The position numbers were made by a program, and so were the translations under genes. 64,000 nucleotides of DNA from Caldivirga sp. (GTDB taxonomy: Archaea; Thermoproteota; Thermoprotei; Thermoproteales; Thermocladiaceae): assembly GCF_023256255.1 (NCBI RefSeq), contig NZ_JAGDXD010000028.1, forward strand, positions 124,001 to 188,000, read 5' to 3'. Positions 37,279 to 46,528 of this stretch are shown piece by piece. The notes beneath the pieces were generated by a model. The model did no database searches and had not been told where the DNA came from. It was given only the letters and a program-made list of their open reading frames with translations. The stretch's first letter is position 1; each line of letters begins with the position of its first letter.

Positions 37279-38625
37279 ATGAGTGGCTCTGGTGAAGATC
37301 GAACAAGGAAGTGGTACGATACGTCAATTAAGGTGGCGAAAGATTATGGTGGCAAAATCTCGGTGATGCCTAAGGTTCCTGTTAAGAGTCTAAGGGACTT
37401 CTCAATATACTATACCCCTGGGGTTGCTGGTGTGTCACTTGAAATCGCCAAGAACCCTGACCTCTCCTTTGAATTAACGTGGCGTTGGAATGCAATAGCC
37501 GTATTAACTGATGGAACTAGGGTACTGGGTTTAGGTAACGTTGGACCTGAGGCGGCGTTACCAGTAATGGAGGGTAAGGCCCTCATATTTAAGTACCTAG
37601 GCGGCGTGGATGCTGTTCCACTCCCAATTAGGGTTAAGTCTAAGGAAGAGTTTGTGGCTGTAGCTAAGGCGATTGAGCCTTCCTTCGGTGGGATAAACCT
37701 GGAGGATATTGAATCACCCAAGTGCTTCTACCTACTGGACACCTTAAGGAAGGAACTTAACATACCTGTGTGGCATGATGACCAACAGGGGACTGCCGGT
37801 GCAATTTTAGCTGGCTTATATAATGCCCTTAAGGTAGTTGATAAGAACATTAACGATATTAAAGTAGTTTTATTCGGAGCAGGCGCATCAAATGTAGCCG
37901 CAGCAAGGATCCTTCATGCCGCTGGCGTGAGTTACGGGAACATGATCCTCATAGATAGTAAGGGTCCACTGCACGCTGAGAGGGAGGATATGGATAAACT
38001 GATGCTTAATAATCCATGGAAGTATGACTTAGCCCTTAAGACTAATAAGGAGAGAAGCAAGACTATTGAGGATGCAATGAAGAACGCTGACGTATTGATT
38101 TCTGCATCAACACCAGGGCCGAATGTTATTAAGAAGGATTGGATAAGGGCAATGAATAAGGATGCCATAGTTTTCGCCTTAGCTAATCCAATTCCTGAAA
38201 TATGGCCATGGGAGGCTAAGGAGGCTGGAGCCAGGGTTGTAGCCACTGGTAGGAGCGACTTCCCTAATCAAATAAACAATAGCCTGATCTTCCCGTCAGT
38301 GTTCAGGGGTGCGTTAGACGTTAGGGCTAGGGGAATCTCCGATGAGGTAATAGTGGCAGTAGCCAGGGAGATTGCTAAGTATGCTGAAGAGAGGGGGATA
38401 ACGGAGGATTACATTATACCAACCATGGAGGAGTGGGAGGTTTACCCAAGGGCGGCAGCGGCTGCGGCTGTGGAGATTGTTAATGAAGGATTAGCTAGGG
38501 TTAACACGACTTACAATGAGGAATTGGAGAGGGCTAGGAACATAATATCTAAGTCAAGGGCATCAATGGAGAAGCTCATGAAGGAGGGACTTATAAGGGA
38601 GCTTCCAGCAGAGTTAATAAGGTGA
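37279..38625 (+). CDS. malic enzyme (NAD(P)-dependent malate dehydrogenase, decarboxylating)
   Basis: The enzyme oxidatively decarboxylates malate to pyruvate. The 448-residue protein has the catalytic Tyr region IYYTPGVAG (about 44), the lysine in [10 protein letters not shown] (about 97), metal ligands in [10 protein letters not shown] (about 139) and DDQQGTAG (about 166), and the nucleotide-binding [13 protein letters not shown] (about 198). A TATA near 37250 is 29 nt before ATG 37279. The next gene overlaps it by 4 bp. Confidence 0.94.
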   Translation: MSGSGEDRTRKWYDTSIKVAKDYGGKISVMPKVPVKSLRDFSIYYTPGVAGVSLEIAKNPDLSFELTWRWNAIAVLTDGTRVLGLGNVGPEAALPVMEGKALIFKYLGGVDAVPLPIRVKSKEEFVAVAKAIEPSFGGINLEDIESPKCFYLLDTLRKELNIPVWHDDQQGTAGAILAGLYNALKVVDKNINDIKVVLFGAGASNVAAARILHAAGVSYGNMILIDSKGPLHAEREDMDKLMLNNPWKYDLALKTNKERSKTIEDAMKNADVLISASTPGPNVIKKDWIRAMNKDAIVFALANPIPEIWPWEAKEAGARVVATGRSDFPNQINNSLIFPSVFRGALDVRARGISDEVIVAVAREIAKYAEERGITEDYIIPTMEEWEVYPRAAAAAAVEIVNEGLARVNTTYNEELERARNIISKSRASMEKLMKEGLIRELPAELIR

Positions 38626-39098
38626 ACGTAATGGTTAAGGTTAGGAAGGCGGGGGAAAGGGACTTAGAAAACGTGGTTGAACTAGTGGTTAGGTTAAAGA
38701 GACTCAACAGTGAATTTGATCCACTACTTAAGGTTAGGGATGACATTTACGTCCAGGTTAAGAATTGGTTAAACGGTTACTTAAATAATAAGGGTAAGCT
38801 ACTGCTGGTGGCTGAGTCTGACGACGGCAGGATAATTGGGGCCCTAGTGTCTGAGGTTAGGGAGAGGTTATTTTATGAACCACGCATGGAGGGTGTAATA
38901 ATGGACTTCTACATCATGCCTGAGTTCAGGAGGAAAGGCATTGGGAAAATGATGATGGATGAGGCCATTAAAATGCTTAGGGAAATGGGCGCCCACGTAA
39001 TATCAGCGGAATTCCCAGCTCAGAACCAAATATCAGTAGCCTTCTATAGGAAGTACGGCTTCAGGCCAATGATGAACGTCTACGTTAAGGAAACCTAG
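38622..39098 (+). CDS. GNAT-family N-acetyltransferase
   Basis: The 158-residue GNAT protein has motif [14 protein letters not shown] (about 105-117) and motif [14 protein letters not shown] (about 139). GTG 38622 overlaps the malic enzyme stop; ATG 38631, three codons on, is equally possible. The substrate is unknown. Its 3' end meets the next gene, on the other strand, with a 4-bp overlap. Confidence 0.85.
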   Translation: MNVMVKVRKAGERDLENVVELVVRLKRLNSEFDPLLKVRDDIYVQVKNWLNGYLNNKGKLLLVAESDDGRIIGALVSEVRERLFYEPRMEGVIMDFYIMPEFRRKGIGKMMMDEAIKMLREMGAHVISAEFPAQNQISVAFYRKYGFRPMMNVYVKET

Positions 39099-39430
39099 GA
39101 GACTAGGAAAACCTTAATTGCCACCAGTTCCTTATTGAAAATGAACAAGTCCTGCCCCTCCATGCTTAAAACCCTTAAACCACTGGTAAATGCACCTAGA
39201 GGCGTTTCCTTGATTCTGCTTAGGCAATCCTGCAGGTATGATGATAATTCCTTCAGCTTACTGGAATCGTTAACCTCAACGTAAGCCACCCACGTGAACT
39301 GTAATCCATTATCAATGACGATAACCCTCTCGGTGGCATTTCTAAGCAAGCATTCTAGGGTGCTCCTAAAGCTAGCTTGAGTGGGCGCAGTTGCTTGATT
39401 AAGGCACTTATCTAGCTGGCATTCCCCCAT
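39095..39430 (-). CDS. hypothetical protein, 111 aa
   Basis: The protein has an N-terminal CQLDKCL pair and a strand-rich middle (RVIVIDNGLQFTWVAYVEV). A minus-strand TATA near 39458 lies 28 nt upstream of ATG 39430. No family is recognised. The length and codon use support a real gene. Confidence 0.6.
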   Translation of the reverse strand: MGECQLDKCLNQATAPTQASFRSTLECLLRNATERVIVIDNGLQFTWVAYVEVNDSSKLKELSSYLQDCLSRIKETPLGAFTSGLRVLSMEGQDLFIFNKELVAIKVFLVS

Positions 39431-39478
39431 GATTAGCTACTCATTAGCATATTTATAATTATTACGAATTAATTCTCA

Positions 39479-39991
39479 TTAGTCGGCGCTTATTAAGTAT
39501 AATTCACCATCGCTGGCGGTAATCCTCCTAACCTTACCCATAGTGTAAGCTAATGCAACTAAGGCGCAGACTGCAGCATCATAGGCGTCCTTACCACCAT
39601 TAATCACTAGTTTCCTAACTCCCAACCTACTGGATAATTGCGTTAAGTCAGTGTTAAGCCAGTGAAGCACACTCCATGGGTGAGTTTCAATGACCCTAAT
39701 GTTCAATTCCTCAAGCCTACCCTTAATTCGAAGAGCCCTTTCACCTAACTTAATCATCCATCTCCAGTTAGCAGGCATAACCTTAAGCCCCATCTTAAAC
39801 ATGAGCCTATCAACATCCCTAAACTTACCTACCCCACTAAGGGGTGCATCAATAGCCACCACTAATGAACCCCTTAGGCTATTGATTATTTCATCATCAC
39901 TCTTAACCAGCGTACTGACCAGTACCCCATCGTTAACTTCCGCTACACCACTCATCCTCTTCACTGATAAGTCAACACCACCAAACTTCAC
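39479..39991 (-). CDS. DUF429-type RNase H-fold protein
   Basis: The 170-residue protein shows the DUF429 pattern: GVDLSVKRMSG at the N terminus, VAIDAPLS (about 45), an R/DR stretch (FRDVDRLM) and VIETHPWS (about 104), giving the acidic residues of an RNase H-like fold. Biochemical function is unknown. The frame opens at GTG 40012, but GTG 39991 overlaps the stop of the coiled-coil gene as GTGA and matches the family start, so I use it. Strict overlap implies coupling to the coiled-coil protein. Confidence 0.75.
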   Translation of the reverse strand: MKFGGVDLSVKRMSGVAEVNDGVLVSTLVKSDDEIINSLRGSLVVAIDAPLSGVGKFRDVDRLMFKMGLKVMPANWRWMIKLGERALRIKGRLEELNIRVIETHPWSVLHWLNTDLTQLSSRLGVRKLVINGGKDAYDAAVCALVALAYTMGKVRRITASDGELYLISAD

Positions 39992-41385
39992 TGCTTCTGC
40001 TGGCTCTGGCACTGCTTAACTAATTCATCATACTTCTTTTTAATCTCCTCGAACTCAGCCTGCTGCCTCTTCAAATGCTCAGCCTCCTCATCAAGCTTCT
40101 CCTTAAGCTCCACAAGCATACTCTCCCTAACCACTAGGGTTCTCTGATAATTAATCAACTCCCTCTCCCTCTCAAGTAGCTTCCTCTCCCATTCAGCTAG
40201 CCTCCTCTCCTCTTCAGTTAACCTAGTTACTAGGGGCTCCAGCTTACCCTCAAGTTCCCTCCTCCTATTATCAAGCTCATTCTTAACAGCCTCAAGCTCC
40301 TTCTCCCTCCTGTTTAACTCATCCCTATAACTATTCAACTTAGCCTCAAGCTCACCAAGCTCCCTAGCCTTCCTCTCCCATTCTGCAGCCAACTTATTGA
40401 TCTGCTCTTCCCTAGCCTTGATCTGACTCTCCCTATTGGCTAATTCCTGGAGCTTAGCCTTAATCTCCTCCTCCTTCTTCTCAAGTTCCTTAAGCCTCTC
40501 GGAGTTAGCCTCAATCCTAGCGGCCTCAAGCTGAAGCCTAGCCTCAAGGTTCTTTAGGTTAATCTCCTGCTCCCTAAGCTTAGCCTCCCTTTCCTGAATG
40601 TCCTTAAGGGCCTTCTCATAGTTGGTGAGCCTACTTGCTAAATCATTTATAATACTGCTCATGTTGTTGGACAAGTTTGATAAATCACCCATTAGTTTTG
40701 AAGCAGCCTCAACCTTACGCTTCTCCTCCTCTAGGGAGGCCTCAATTCTATTTAACTCCTCCTCCCTTCTTTTAAGGCTCTCCTCCCTAACCTTAAGTTC
40801 ACTTTCCTTATTAGCTAATTCAATTATCCTACCCTCAAGTTCCCTCTGCCTACTAATAGCCTCATCACTAGCCGCCTGAAGTCTAGTTGCAACCTGCTCA
40901 ATCTTAGAGAATTGGTCAAGGAGTTGACTTGACTTCTGGGATACGTCATTTAGCTTACCATCTATTACACTCATCATGTTTAAGCCACCCTCAAGACCCT
41001 TATTCAATTCATTAATCCTAACCGTTAATCCATTAGCCGCATCCTCCATAACCTTACTCAACTGCTCAACCCTACCCAATAATGCTGAGAGGGCGTTGAG
41101 GTAACTGTCAGTGGCCTGGGAAAACCTCTGATATAGTTCACTTATGTCACTTATCCTCTTGTCCTGAACGGAGACAACATCCCTAATAATACTGCTTAAG
41201 TCCTGGACAACCTTACTAAGCCTACTTACCTCACCCCCAATGCCCTGAAGCATGCTCCTAACGTTACCAATATCATTCATTAATGCCTGCTGCTGCTTAT
41301 TAAGATTATCCACGGTTAAGGCAATCTGCTCAATCCTCTGCACAACACTACTCTGCTGTTCCTTTCTACCACCAAATAGTGACAT
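39988..41385 (-). CDS. large coiled-coil protein, SMC-like hinge-free
   Basis: Nearly all of its 465 residues form a heptad-rich coiled coil, from about residue 150 to the end, strongly Glu/Lys/Leu-rich, with a more hydrophobic four-helix-like N terminus (Val/Ile/Leu at regular spacing from 20 to 140, somewhat like chemoreceptor helices). There is no ATPase or membrane segment. Such proteins act as scaffolds, for instance in chromosome or cell-shape organisation, but nothing here fixes the role. It is translationally coupled to the downstream DUF429 gene. Frames on the opposite strand are by-products of the coiled-coil codon pattern. Confidence 0.8.
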   Translation of the reverse strand: MSLFGGRKEQQSSVVQRIEQIALTVDNLNKQQQALMNDIGNVRSMLQGIGGEVSRLSKVVQDLSSIIRDVVSVQDKRISDISELYQRFSQATDSYLNALSALLGRVEQLSKVMEDAANGLTVRINELNKGLEGGLNMMSVIDGKLNDVSQKSSQLLDQFSKIEQVATRLQAASDEAISRQRELEGRIIELANKESELKVREESLKRREEELNRIEASLEEEKRKVEAASKLMGDLSNLSNNMSSIINDLASRLTNYEKALKDIQEREAKLREQEINLKNLEARLQLEAARIEANSERLKELEKKEEEIKAKLQELANRESQIKAREEQINKLAAEWERKARELGELEAKLNSYRDELNRREKELEAVKNELDNRRRELEGKLEPLVTRLTEEERRLAEWERKLLERERELINYQRTLVVRESMLVELKEKLDEEAEHLKRQQAEFEEIKKKYDELVKQCQSQQKQ

Positions 41386-41592
41386 ACTTTATAAGTCCTG
41401 TTAATTATTTTAAACTTATCGCGTAATTAGATTGCCCTATCCCCATCCTGAAGGGTCAAGGCCCCAAGCCATTAACCCTCAAGGCGGAGAATCAGAGTTA
41501 CAGGGGTGAAGCAGAAAGTGCCCTACATCATCTAAGGTTCCTCATTACGTTTCTCAAAGTGTTAATTTAATCGTAATTAGGAGCATCCACCT

Positions 41593-41684
41593 TGGCGGGC
41601 CCGGCGGGATTCGAACCCACGCCCTACGGGTTTCTCCAGTTGCCTTAAGAGCCCGCCGCTCTGGCCAGGCTGAGCTACGGGCCC
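41593..41684 (-). tRNA. tRNA-Lys(CUU) with 14-nt intron
   Basis: On the minus strand the acceptor GGGCCCG pairs with CGGGCCC, the D arm is GCTC/GAGC, anticodon stem GCGGG pairs with CCCGT, and the T arm with TTCGAAT is regular; discriminator G and CCA are encoded. Anticodon CTT is at 41647-41649. Between position 37 and 38 lies a 14-nt intron (41632-41645). It forms a compact bulge-helix-bulge: CTCT with GGAG as the four-pair helix, bulges TAA and AAA, cut after the second base of each. Confidence 0.93.
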
Positions 41685-41766
41685 TTCATCTACCATTAGT
41701 GGTGGGTTTATAAGGTTTTACCTTAAGCTTAACATACTAAAGGTTAAAAACCCAACGCAAAGTCAC

Positions 41767-42381
41767 TTGCCTGTGAGGCTAATTGTTGTTGCCGTTCCTG
41801 GTGCTGGTAAGTCTACTATACTTGGGATTGTTAAGGGTAAATTACCTGATGTAACCGTGGTCAACTACGGTGACTACATGTTCGACGTTGCTAAGAGACG
41901 CTATGGGATAACGCATAGGGATGAGATGAGGAGGAAGCTTCCCCTTGGTGAGTATAGGAGGGTTCAGGAAATAGCCGCTGAGGAAATCGCTAAGCTACCT
42001 GGTGATGTCCTAATTGATACTCATGCAGCAATCAGGATGAGCGGGGGTTTTTACCCTGGCTTACCCAGTAGGATTGTTGAAAGGCTAATGCCAGATGCAA
42101 TAATAGTACTTGAGTTCAACCCAATGGACATTATTCAGAGGAGGATGAAGGATGAGACCCTTAGGATGAGGGAAAAGGAAACCCCGCAGGAGATTGAGCT
42201 GCATCAATTGGCCAATAGGCACTACGCCTTCGCAGCTGCTAATGAGGCGGAGTGCCCAGTCTACATACTTGATTTCCACAATAAGGTTCAGGAAAAGCCG
42301 TTTCAACACGCTGAGGAGGCTGCAGAATTCATAGTTAACTTATTAATTAAGAATAGGCAAAGCAACTTAAGTATGCTGTAG
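41767..42381 (+). CDS. adkA: adenylate kinase, archaeal type
   Basis: The enzyme interconverts 2 ADP with ATP and AMP. It is of the archaeal 190-200 residue trimeric type: P-loop VAVPGAGKST (about 8-17), NYGDYMFDVAKRRYG (AMP site, about 35), IDTHAAIRM (about 85) and ANRHYAFAAA (about 150). TTG 41767 and GTG 41773 are both possible starts, with TTAAAAA near 41745 as the TATA. Confidence 0.94.
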   Translation: MPVRLIVVAVPGAGKSTILGIVKGKLPDVTVVNYGDYMFDVAKRRYGITHRDEMRRKLPLGEYRRVQEIAAEEIAKLPGDVLIDTHAAIRMSGGFYPGLPSRIVERLMPDAIIVLEFNPMDIIQRRMKDETLRMREKETPQEIELHQLANRHYAFAAANEAECPVYILDFHNKVQEKPFQHAEEAAEFIVNLLIKNRQSNLSML

Positions 42382-42443
42382 CCTTAGCCAGGTGTTGAAT
42401 CATAAATGATACACTAATAAAACACCAGTAAGGTTAACTTAAC

Positions 42444-42953
42444 GTGCCGATTAACGAAAGGAAGCTAGCTATAGTTTCAGGTATAGTGCTTGGTGAGGAT
42501 TCTGAAACTGGGATTAACGTTAGGTTAAGTGAACTAAGGCAAGTACTGTCCAGAAGGATCAATAACCCAGATGCAGTCATAGGGAAGCTTACGGAGGAGG
42601 GGGTGTTTAAAATGGAGAAGGTTGGGGGTGGTTTCAGGGTTATTATACAATACACGCCCGAGGTGAAGGGTATATATGGTAGCGTCGTTGAGTCAATCAT
42701 CACCTTCGATGATTTTATTAAGGAATTGAACAATGCCATAATGAAGCATGCCAACCCAGCAACAGGCTATGCTGACCTTGGTGTTGTTATGAAGTACGTG
42801 TGCAGTAGGCTGGGTATAGGGGAATTGAATTTCGATCAATTATTCCTTAAGGCAATTAGAATTAATGGAAGAAAGTACGTACTGAGTTATGGTGGTTCAC
42901 ATAGGGTTAAGGTTGGTTCAGGGTACTATGGTTTAGTTAAGGTGATACCATGA
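42444..42953 (+). CDS. hypothetical protein, first gene of the replication cluster
   Basis: The protein looks like a winged-helix unit (residues about 20-65: LRQVLSRRINNPDAVIGKLTEEGVF, given here in part) followed by a helical domain and a basic C terminus. I do not recognise a family. The gene starts at GTG 42444. Its TGA overlaps the ATG of the P-loop ATPase (ATGA), and GINS-like and MCM genes follow, so a role in replication or DNA binding is likely by context. Confidence 0.65.
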   Translation: MPINERKLAIVSGIVLGEDSETGINVRLSELRQVLSRRINNPDAVIGKLTEEGVFKMEKVGGGFRVIIQYTPEVKGIYGSVVESIITFDDFIKELNNAIMKHANPATGYADLGVVMKYVCSRLGIGELNFDQLFLKAIRINGRKYVLSYGGSHRVKVGSGYYGLVKVIP

Positions 42954-43774
42954 TGCAGAGTAGGCTATTAGCAACACCTGAGAGAGCTAATGTACTACTT
43001 GGGCCCTCCTGGAGGGCTGTGAAGGATAAGATAATGAACATGATTAATGATTACCAATTAATGGCATTAATAGGCAGGGCTGGGTCAGGTAAGACACATA
43101 TGGTCCTGAACATATGCAGTGAACTTAGGAGGGAATGGTTATGCATGTACCTTGATGCCGCTCAATTAACCGATAAGAAGCTTGGTCAATTATTAAGCGT
43201 GGCTGTTAGGAATAACGAGGACTTCATTAAGGGTATCGTAAGGTTAGCGAAATCAAAGAGACTTAACAACACGTTATCCAGGTTCATTAAACTAAGCATT
43301 AGTGAACTTGAAGCCGCATCCCTCAATTACCCAGTGGACTTCCTAACAATGCTTCATGACTTAACCCTAGCCGTAGGTTTAAAGGGCTTAGTGCTGGCGA
43401 TTGATGAGGGGGCCTTAAGCCAAGATGACCAGTCAATAGGGAGTTACATAACTGCCATACACACGTTAAGGAATATAATGCCCAGGTTAAGTGGCTTAAG
43501 GGTTATCTTAACAATGCTTCCCGATGTTGTTGACTACATTGCTAAAAACGATCCACCACTCTTCGAGATACTAAACATGGGTGTGGTTAATATGCCCGAC
43601 TACTTAACTGAGGATGATTTAATAGAAATAGCAGACGTATATGACTTAAACGGTGAGTTACTTGGATTAATTAAGGCAAGTAACCTATCAATGAGGCAGG
43701 TCATATGTGTGGCTGAGTTGAAGGAACCACAGAGGTGTGGACTTCAGAGTGAGGTTGAGGTAACCATATCCTAA
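42950..43774 (+). CDS. P-loop ATPase near GINS and MCM
   Basis: The 274-residue AAA-type or STAND-like ATPase has Walker A GRAGSGKTH (about 42-50) and Walker B GLVLAIDEG (about 144-152). The tail has helical segments that could hold a lid, but no clear Arg finger or winged-helix origin-binding domain, so it is not a regular Orc1/Cdc6. It is coupled with the upstream unknown gene by an ATGA overlap and lies 73 bp before the GINS-like gene. A helper in helicase loading or DNA repair is an inference from position. Confidence 0.75.
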   Translation: MMQSRLLATPERANVLLGPSWRAVKDKIMNMINDYQLMALIGRAGSGKTHMVLNICSELRREWLCMYLDAAQLTDKKLGQLLSVAVRNNEDFIKGIVRLAKSKRLNNTLSRFIKLSISELEAASLNYPVDFLTMLHDLTLAVGLKGLVLAIDEGALSQDDQSIGSYITAIHTLRNIMPRLSGLRVILTMLPDVVDYIAKNDPPLFEILNMGVVNMPDYLTEDDLIEIADVYDLNGELLGLIKASNLSMRQVICVAELKEPQRCGLQSEVEVTIS

Positions 43775-43847
43775 TACTTTAAGTTAATTATAGGGAAGTA
43801 TTTTACCTAATTCCCTTATAAGGTCTCTGGCCTAGACAGTATTAGGC

Positions 43848-44366
43848 ATGCCATCAGTGTTGTCGGTGATTTCAACGGCGGTGGCTGGACAGGGGATTAA
43901 GGTTATTGTCAATAGGGATATACCTAAGGTAGAGGTTAATGGAATATCCTTCGGAGGCTACTCTACAGGTGACTTAGTTACATTACCAGTACCATTGGTT
44001 GAGAGACTTATTAGGCGTAGGTATGTTTCATTAACCCAGCAGGATTTAGTTACGATAGATGACGTTAGAAGGATCCACTGGACTGAGGGTAAGGAAACTG
44101 AGTTAACTAAACTTGATAAGTTATTCTACGTTAAGGCCAGGTTAAGTGCACTAAGTAATGGTCAGGGAAACTCAAGGGAATTAATGATTGCATTAAGGGA
44201 TCTGGTCTCCATTAGGCTTAAGAAGGTGTTAAACATGATGAGCGTATCACCTTCAGGCTTACCTCAGGAAATAATGGATAAGTTAACAATTGAGGAGGAG
44301 CTGCTTGTTAAGGAGTTAACCAGGGTAATTAACCCATGGTTCAACATGGTGATTAGCAATGAGTAG
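43848..44366 (+). CDS. gins23: GINS-complex subunit, Gins23-like
   Basis: The 172-residue protein overlaps the MCM start by 8 bp. Its N-terminal third is strand-rich (VEVNGISFGGYSTGDLVTLPVPLVERLIRRRYV, residues about 25-57 in part), which fits the small B domain at the front of Psf2/Psf3-type GINS subunits, followed by an all-helical A domain. In Sulfolobus gins23 also lies directly before mcm. Together with Cdc45/GAN, GINS and MCM form the replicative helicase. Sequence similarity alone is weak; context carries the call. Confidence 0.72.
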   Translation: MPSVLSVISTAVAGQGIKVIVNRDIPKVEVNGISFGGYSTGDLVTLPVPLVERLIRRRYVSLTQQDLVTIDDVRRIHWTEGKETELTKLDKLFYVKARLSALSNGQGNSRELMIALRDLVSIRLKKVLNMMSVSPSGLPQEIMDKLTIEEELLVKELTRVINPWFNMVISNE

Positions 44367-46425
44367 CGAGGAGCTGCTTCAATTAAGTAGAGATGAGTTG
44401 GTTAATAGGGTTGAGAAGTTCCTAAGGCAGGTTGAGAAGTACGATGAGGAACTAAGCCTAGTTATAGTGAATAGGAGAAGGTCACTTATAGTAGACTTCA
44501 ACGATCTCCTACTCTACGATAAGCAATTGGCCGACTACTTAATTGAGAAGCCTGACTTAGTGATTGAAAGCGCCTCAGAGGCTGTTGGTAGGTTAATAGC
44601 GGAAAAGGATCCGGAATACGCCAAGCTTGTTCCAAGATTCCACGCCAGGTTTAGGTTAAGCCCCATGGAGAGGATGAGCATTAGGAGGCTTAGAAGCGAG
44701 CACTTGGGTAGGTTCGTTTCAATTGAGGGTATTGTACTCAGGCAGACGCCACCAATGCATTATGTAAGGATGGCTAAGTTCAGGTGTAATCAATGCGGGT
44801 ACGAGGTTACGGTAACCACAGACACCTACACTTCACTTCAACCACCTAAGAAATGCCCCCAATGTGGTGCAGTGAACTCAATGGTGTTCATAACTGAGGA
44901 ATCAGTGATAACTGACTGGCAGAAAATACTTGTTCAGGAGAAACCTGAGGAAACTCCATCTGGGCAATTACCAAGAAGCATTGAAGCTGTCTTAACAGAT
45001 GACCTGGTTGATACTGTAAAGCCTGGTGATAGGGTTATGTTGAGTGGTGTGCTTGAGATAAACCTATTTGAGCCTAGGAGGGGTAAGTTACCGGTCTTCT
45101 CAAGGCTCATTAACGTTAATTACATTGAAAGCCTACAGAAGGAATTCGCTGAAATAGAAATAACACCTCAGGATGAGCAGGAGATAAGGAGGCTTGCCAT
45201 GCTTCCTGATGTTAGGGAGAGGATTATTGCATCAATAGCTCCCTCAATATATGGCCTTGATGACGTTAAGGAGGCTATAGCCTGCCTACTCTTCGGTGGG
45301 GTACCTAAGGAATTACCTGATGGAACAAGGATAAGAGGCGACATTCACGTTCTACTGGTTGGTGATCCAGGTACAGCTAAGTCACAGTTGCTTAAGTATG
45401 TTGCAAGGATAGCGCCTAGGGCAGTCTACACTACTGGTAAGGGGTCTACGGCGGCTGGGTTAACTGCTGCTGTTGTTAGGGATGGGTTAACGGGTGAATT
45501 TTACCTTGAGGCTGGTGCACTCGTTTTAGCTGACATGGGGGTGGCTGTGGCTGATGAGATCGATAAGATGGATGCTAAGGATAGGGTGGCTATGCATGAG
45601 GCTATGGAGCAGCAGACAGTGTCAATAGCGAAGGCTGGAATATTAGCTACACTCAACGCTAGGGCAAGCGTGCTTGCTGCCTCAAACCCAGCCTTTGGTA
45701 GGTACTTGCCTAATAGGACCGTGGCCGAAAACGTGGACTTACCTGTGACTCTACTGTCAAGGTTTGATCTAATATTCATAATTAGGGATGAGCCTAATGT
45801 TGATAGGGATAGGGCTGTGGCTGAGCATGTGGCTAAACTCCACTCAGGTGAGCTAACTCAAGGCTTCAGAAATATGATTAGGGTTGACCTACTTAGGAAG
45901 TATATTGCATACGCTAGGAAGTACGTTAAGCCAGTCCTCACCCCTGAGGCTAAGGATAGGATAGTGGGCTTCTATACTCAGATGAGGGCTAAGTCAACGC
46001 AGGAGGCTGGTTCACCTGTGGCTATTACGGCTAGGCAACTTGAGGCTTTGATTAGGCTTACTGAGGCTGAGGCTAAGATGAGGCTAAGTAGCATAGCGAC
46101 AGCTGAGGATGCTGAGAGGGCCATTAGGTTATTCATGAGGTTCCTGCAGAGTGTGGGTATTGACATGGAGACAGGTAACATTGACATTGACGTCATCATG
46201 ACGGGTAAGCCCAGGAGCCAGCAGGAGAAGATTGCATTACTAATGAGCCTAATAGCTAAGCTTGAGCAGATTAATAATAATAAGCCCATTAAGGTTGATG
46301 AACTTTACAGGGAGGCTGAGAATGAGGGACTTGACAGGGCTACTGTTGATAAGATACTGAGTATACTTAAGAGCAATGGGGAAATATACATGCCTAAGCA
46401 GGGTTACGTTAAGAGGACTGTTTAA
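44359..46425 (+). CDS. mcm: MCM replicative helicase
   Basis: The 688-residue protein unwinds DNA at the fork as a hexamer. The N-terminal domain has a C-x2-C...C-x2-C zinc site (FRCNQCG about 140 and KCPQCG about 169). The AAA+ core has Walker A GDPGTAKSQ (about 335), Walker B VAVADEIDKM (about 396), sensor 1 AASNPAFGRY (about 452) and the Arg-finger SRFDLIF (about 474), followed by a winged-helix C terminus. No intein is inserted at its Walker A or Walker B, unlike the S12 gene in this window. It overlaps the GINS-like gene. Confidence 0.98.
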   Translation: MSSEELLQLSRDELVNRVEKFLRQVEKYDEELSLVIVNRRRSLIVDFNDLLLYDKQLADYLIEKPDLVIESASEAVGRLIAEKDPEYAKLVPRFHARFRLSPMERMSIRRLRSEHLGRFVSIEGIVLRQTPPMHYVRMAKFRCNQCGYEVTVTTDTYTSLQPPKKCPQCGAVNSMVFITEESVITDWQKILVQEKPEETPSGQLPRSIEAVLTDDLVDTVKPGDRVMLSGVLEINLFEPRRGKLPVFSRLINVNYIESLQKEFAEIEITPQDEQEIRRLAMLPDVRERIIASIAPSIYGLDDVKEAIACLLFGGVPKELPDGTRIRGDIHVLLVGDPGTAKSQLLKYVARIAPRAVYTTGKGSTAAGLTAAVVRDGLTGEFYLEAGALVLADMGVAVADEIDKMDAKDRVAMHEAMEQQTVSIAKAGILATLNARASVLAASNPAFGRYLPNRTVAENVDLPVTLLSRFDLIFIIRDEPNVDRDRAVAEHVAKLHSGELTQGFRNMIRVDLLRKYIAYARKYVKPVLTPEAKDRIVGFYTQMRAKSTQEAGSPVAITARQLEALIRLTEAEAKMRLSSIATAEDAERAIRLFMRFLQSVGIDMETGNIDIDVIMTGKPRSQQEKIALLMSLIAKLEQINNNKPIKVDELYREAENEGLDRATVDKILSILKSNGEIYMPKQGYVKRTV

Positions 46426-46528
46426 TTACTCAGCCGGTACGTGAATACTTCACTCCTCCGCCACGAGGGCTCTCATCACTGTAGGTGAACCCCAGGGGTC
46501 CTTTAAAACTACTCAGCTTAAGTTCGCA

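Noticed and set aside
40622-40879. Long plus-strand frames opposite the coiled-coil gene and other strongly biased genes
   Set aside because: They are mirror images of repetitive Glu/Lys/Leu codons, with Ser/Leu-rich low-complexity products.
44359-46425. Intein in MCM
   Set aside because: MCM is a frequent intein host, but Walker A, Walker B and the sensor region are all continuous here.
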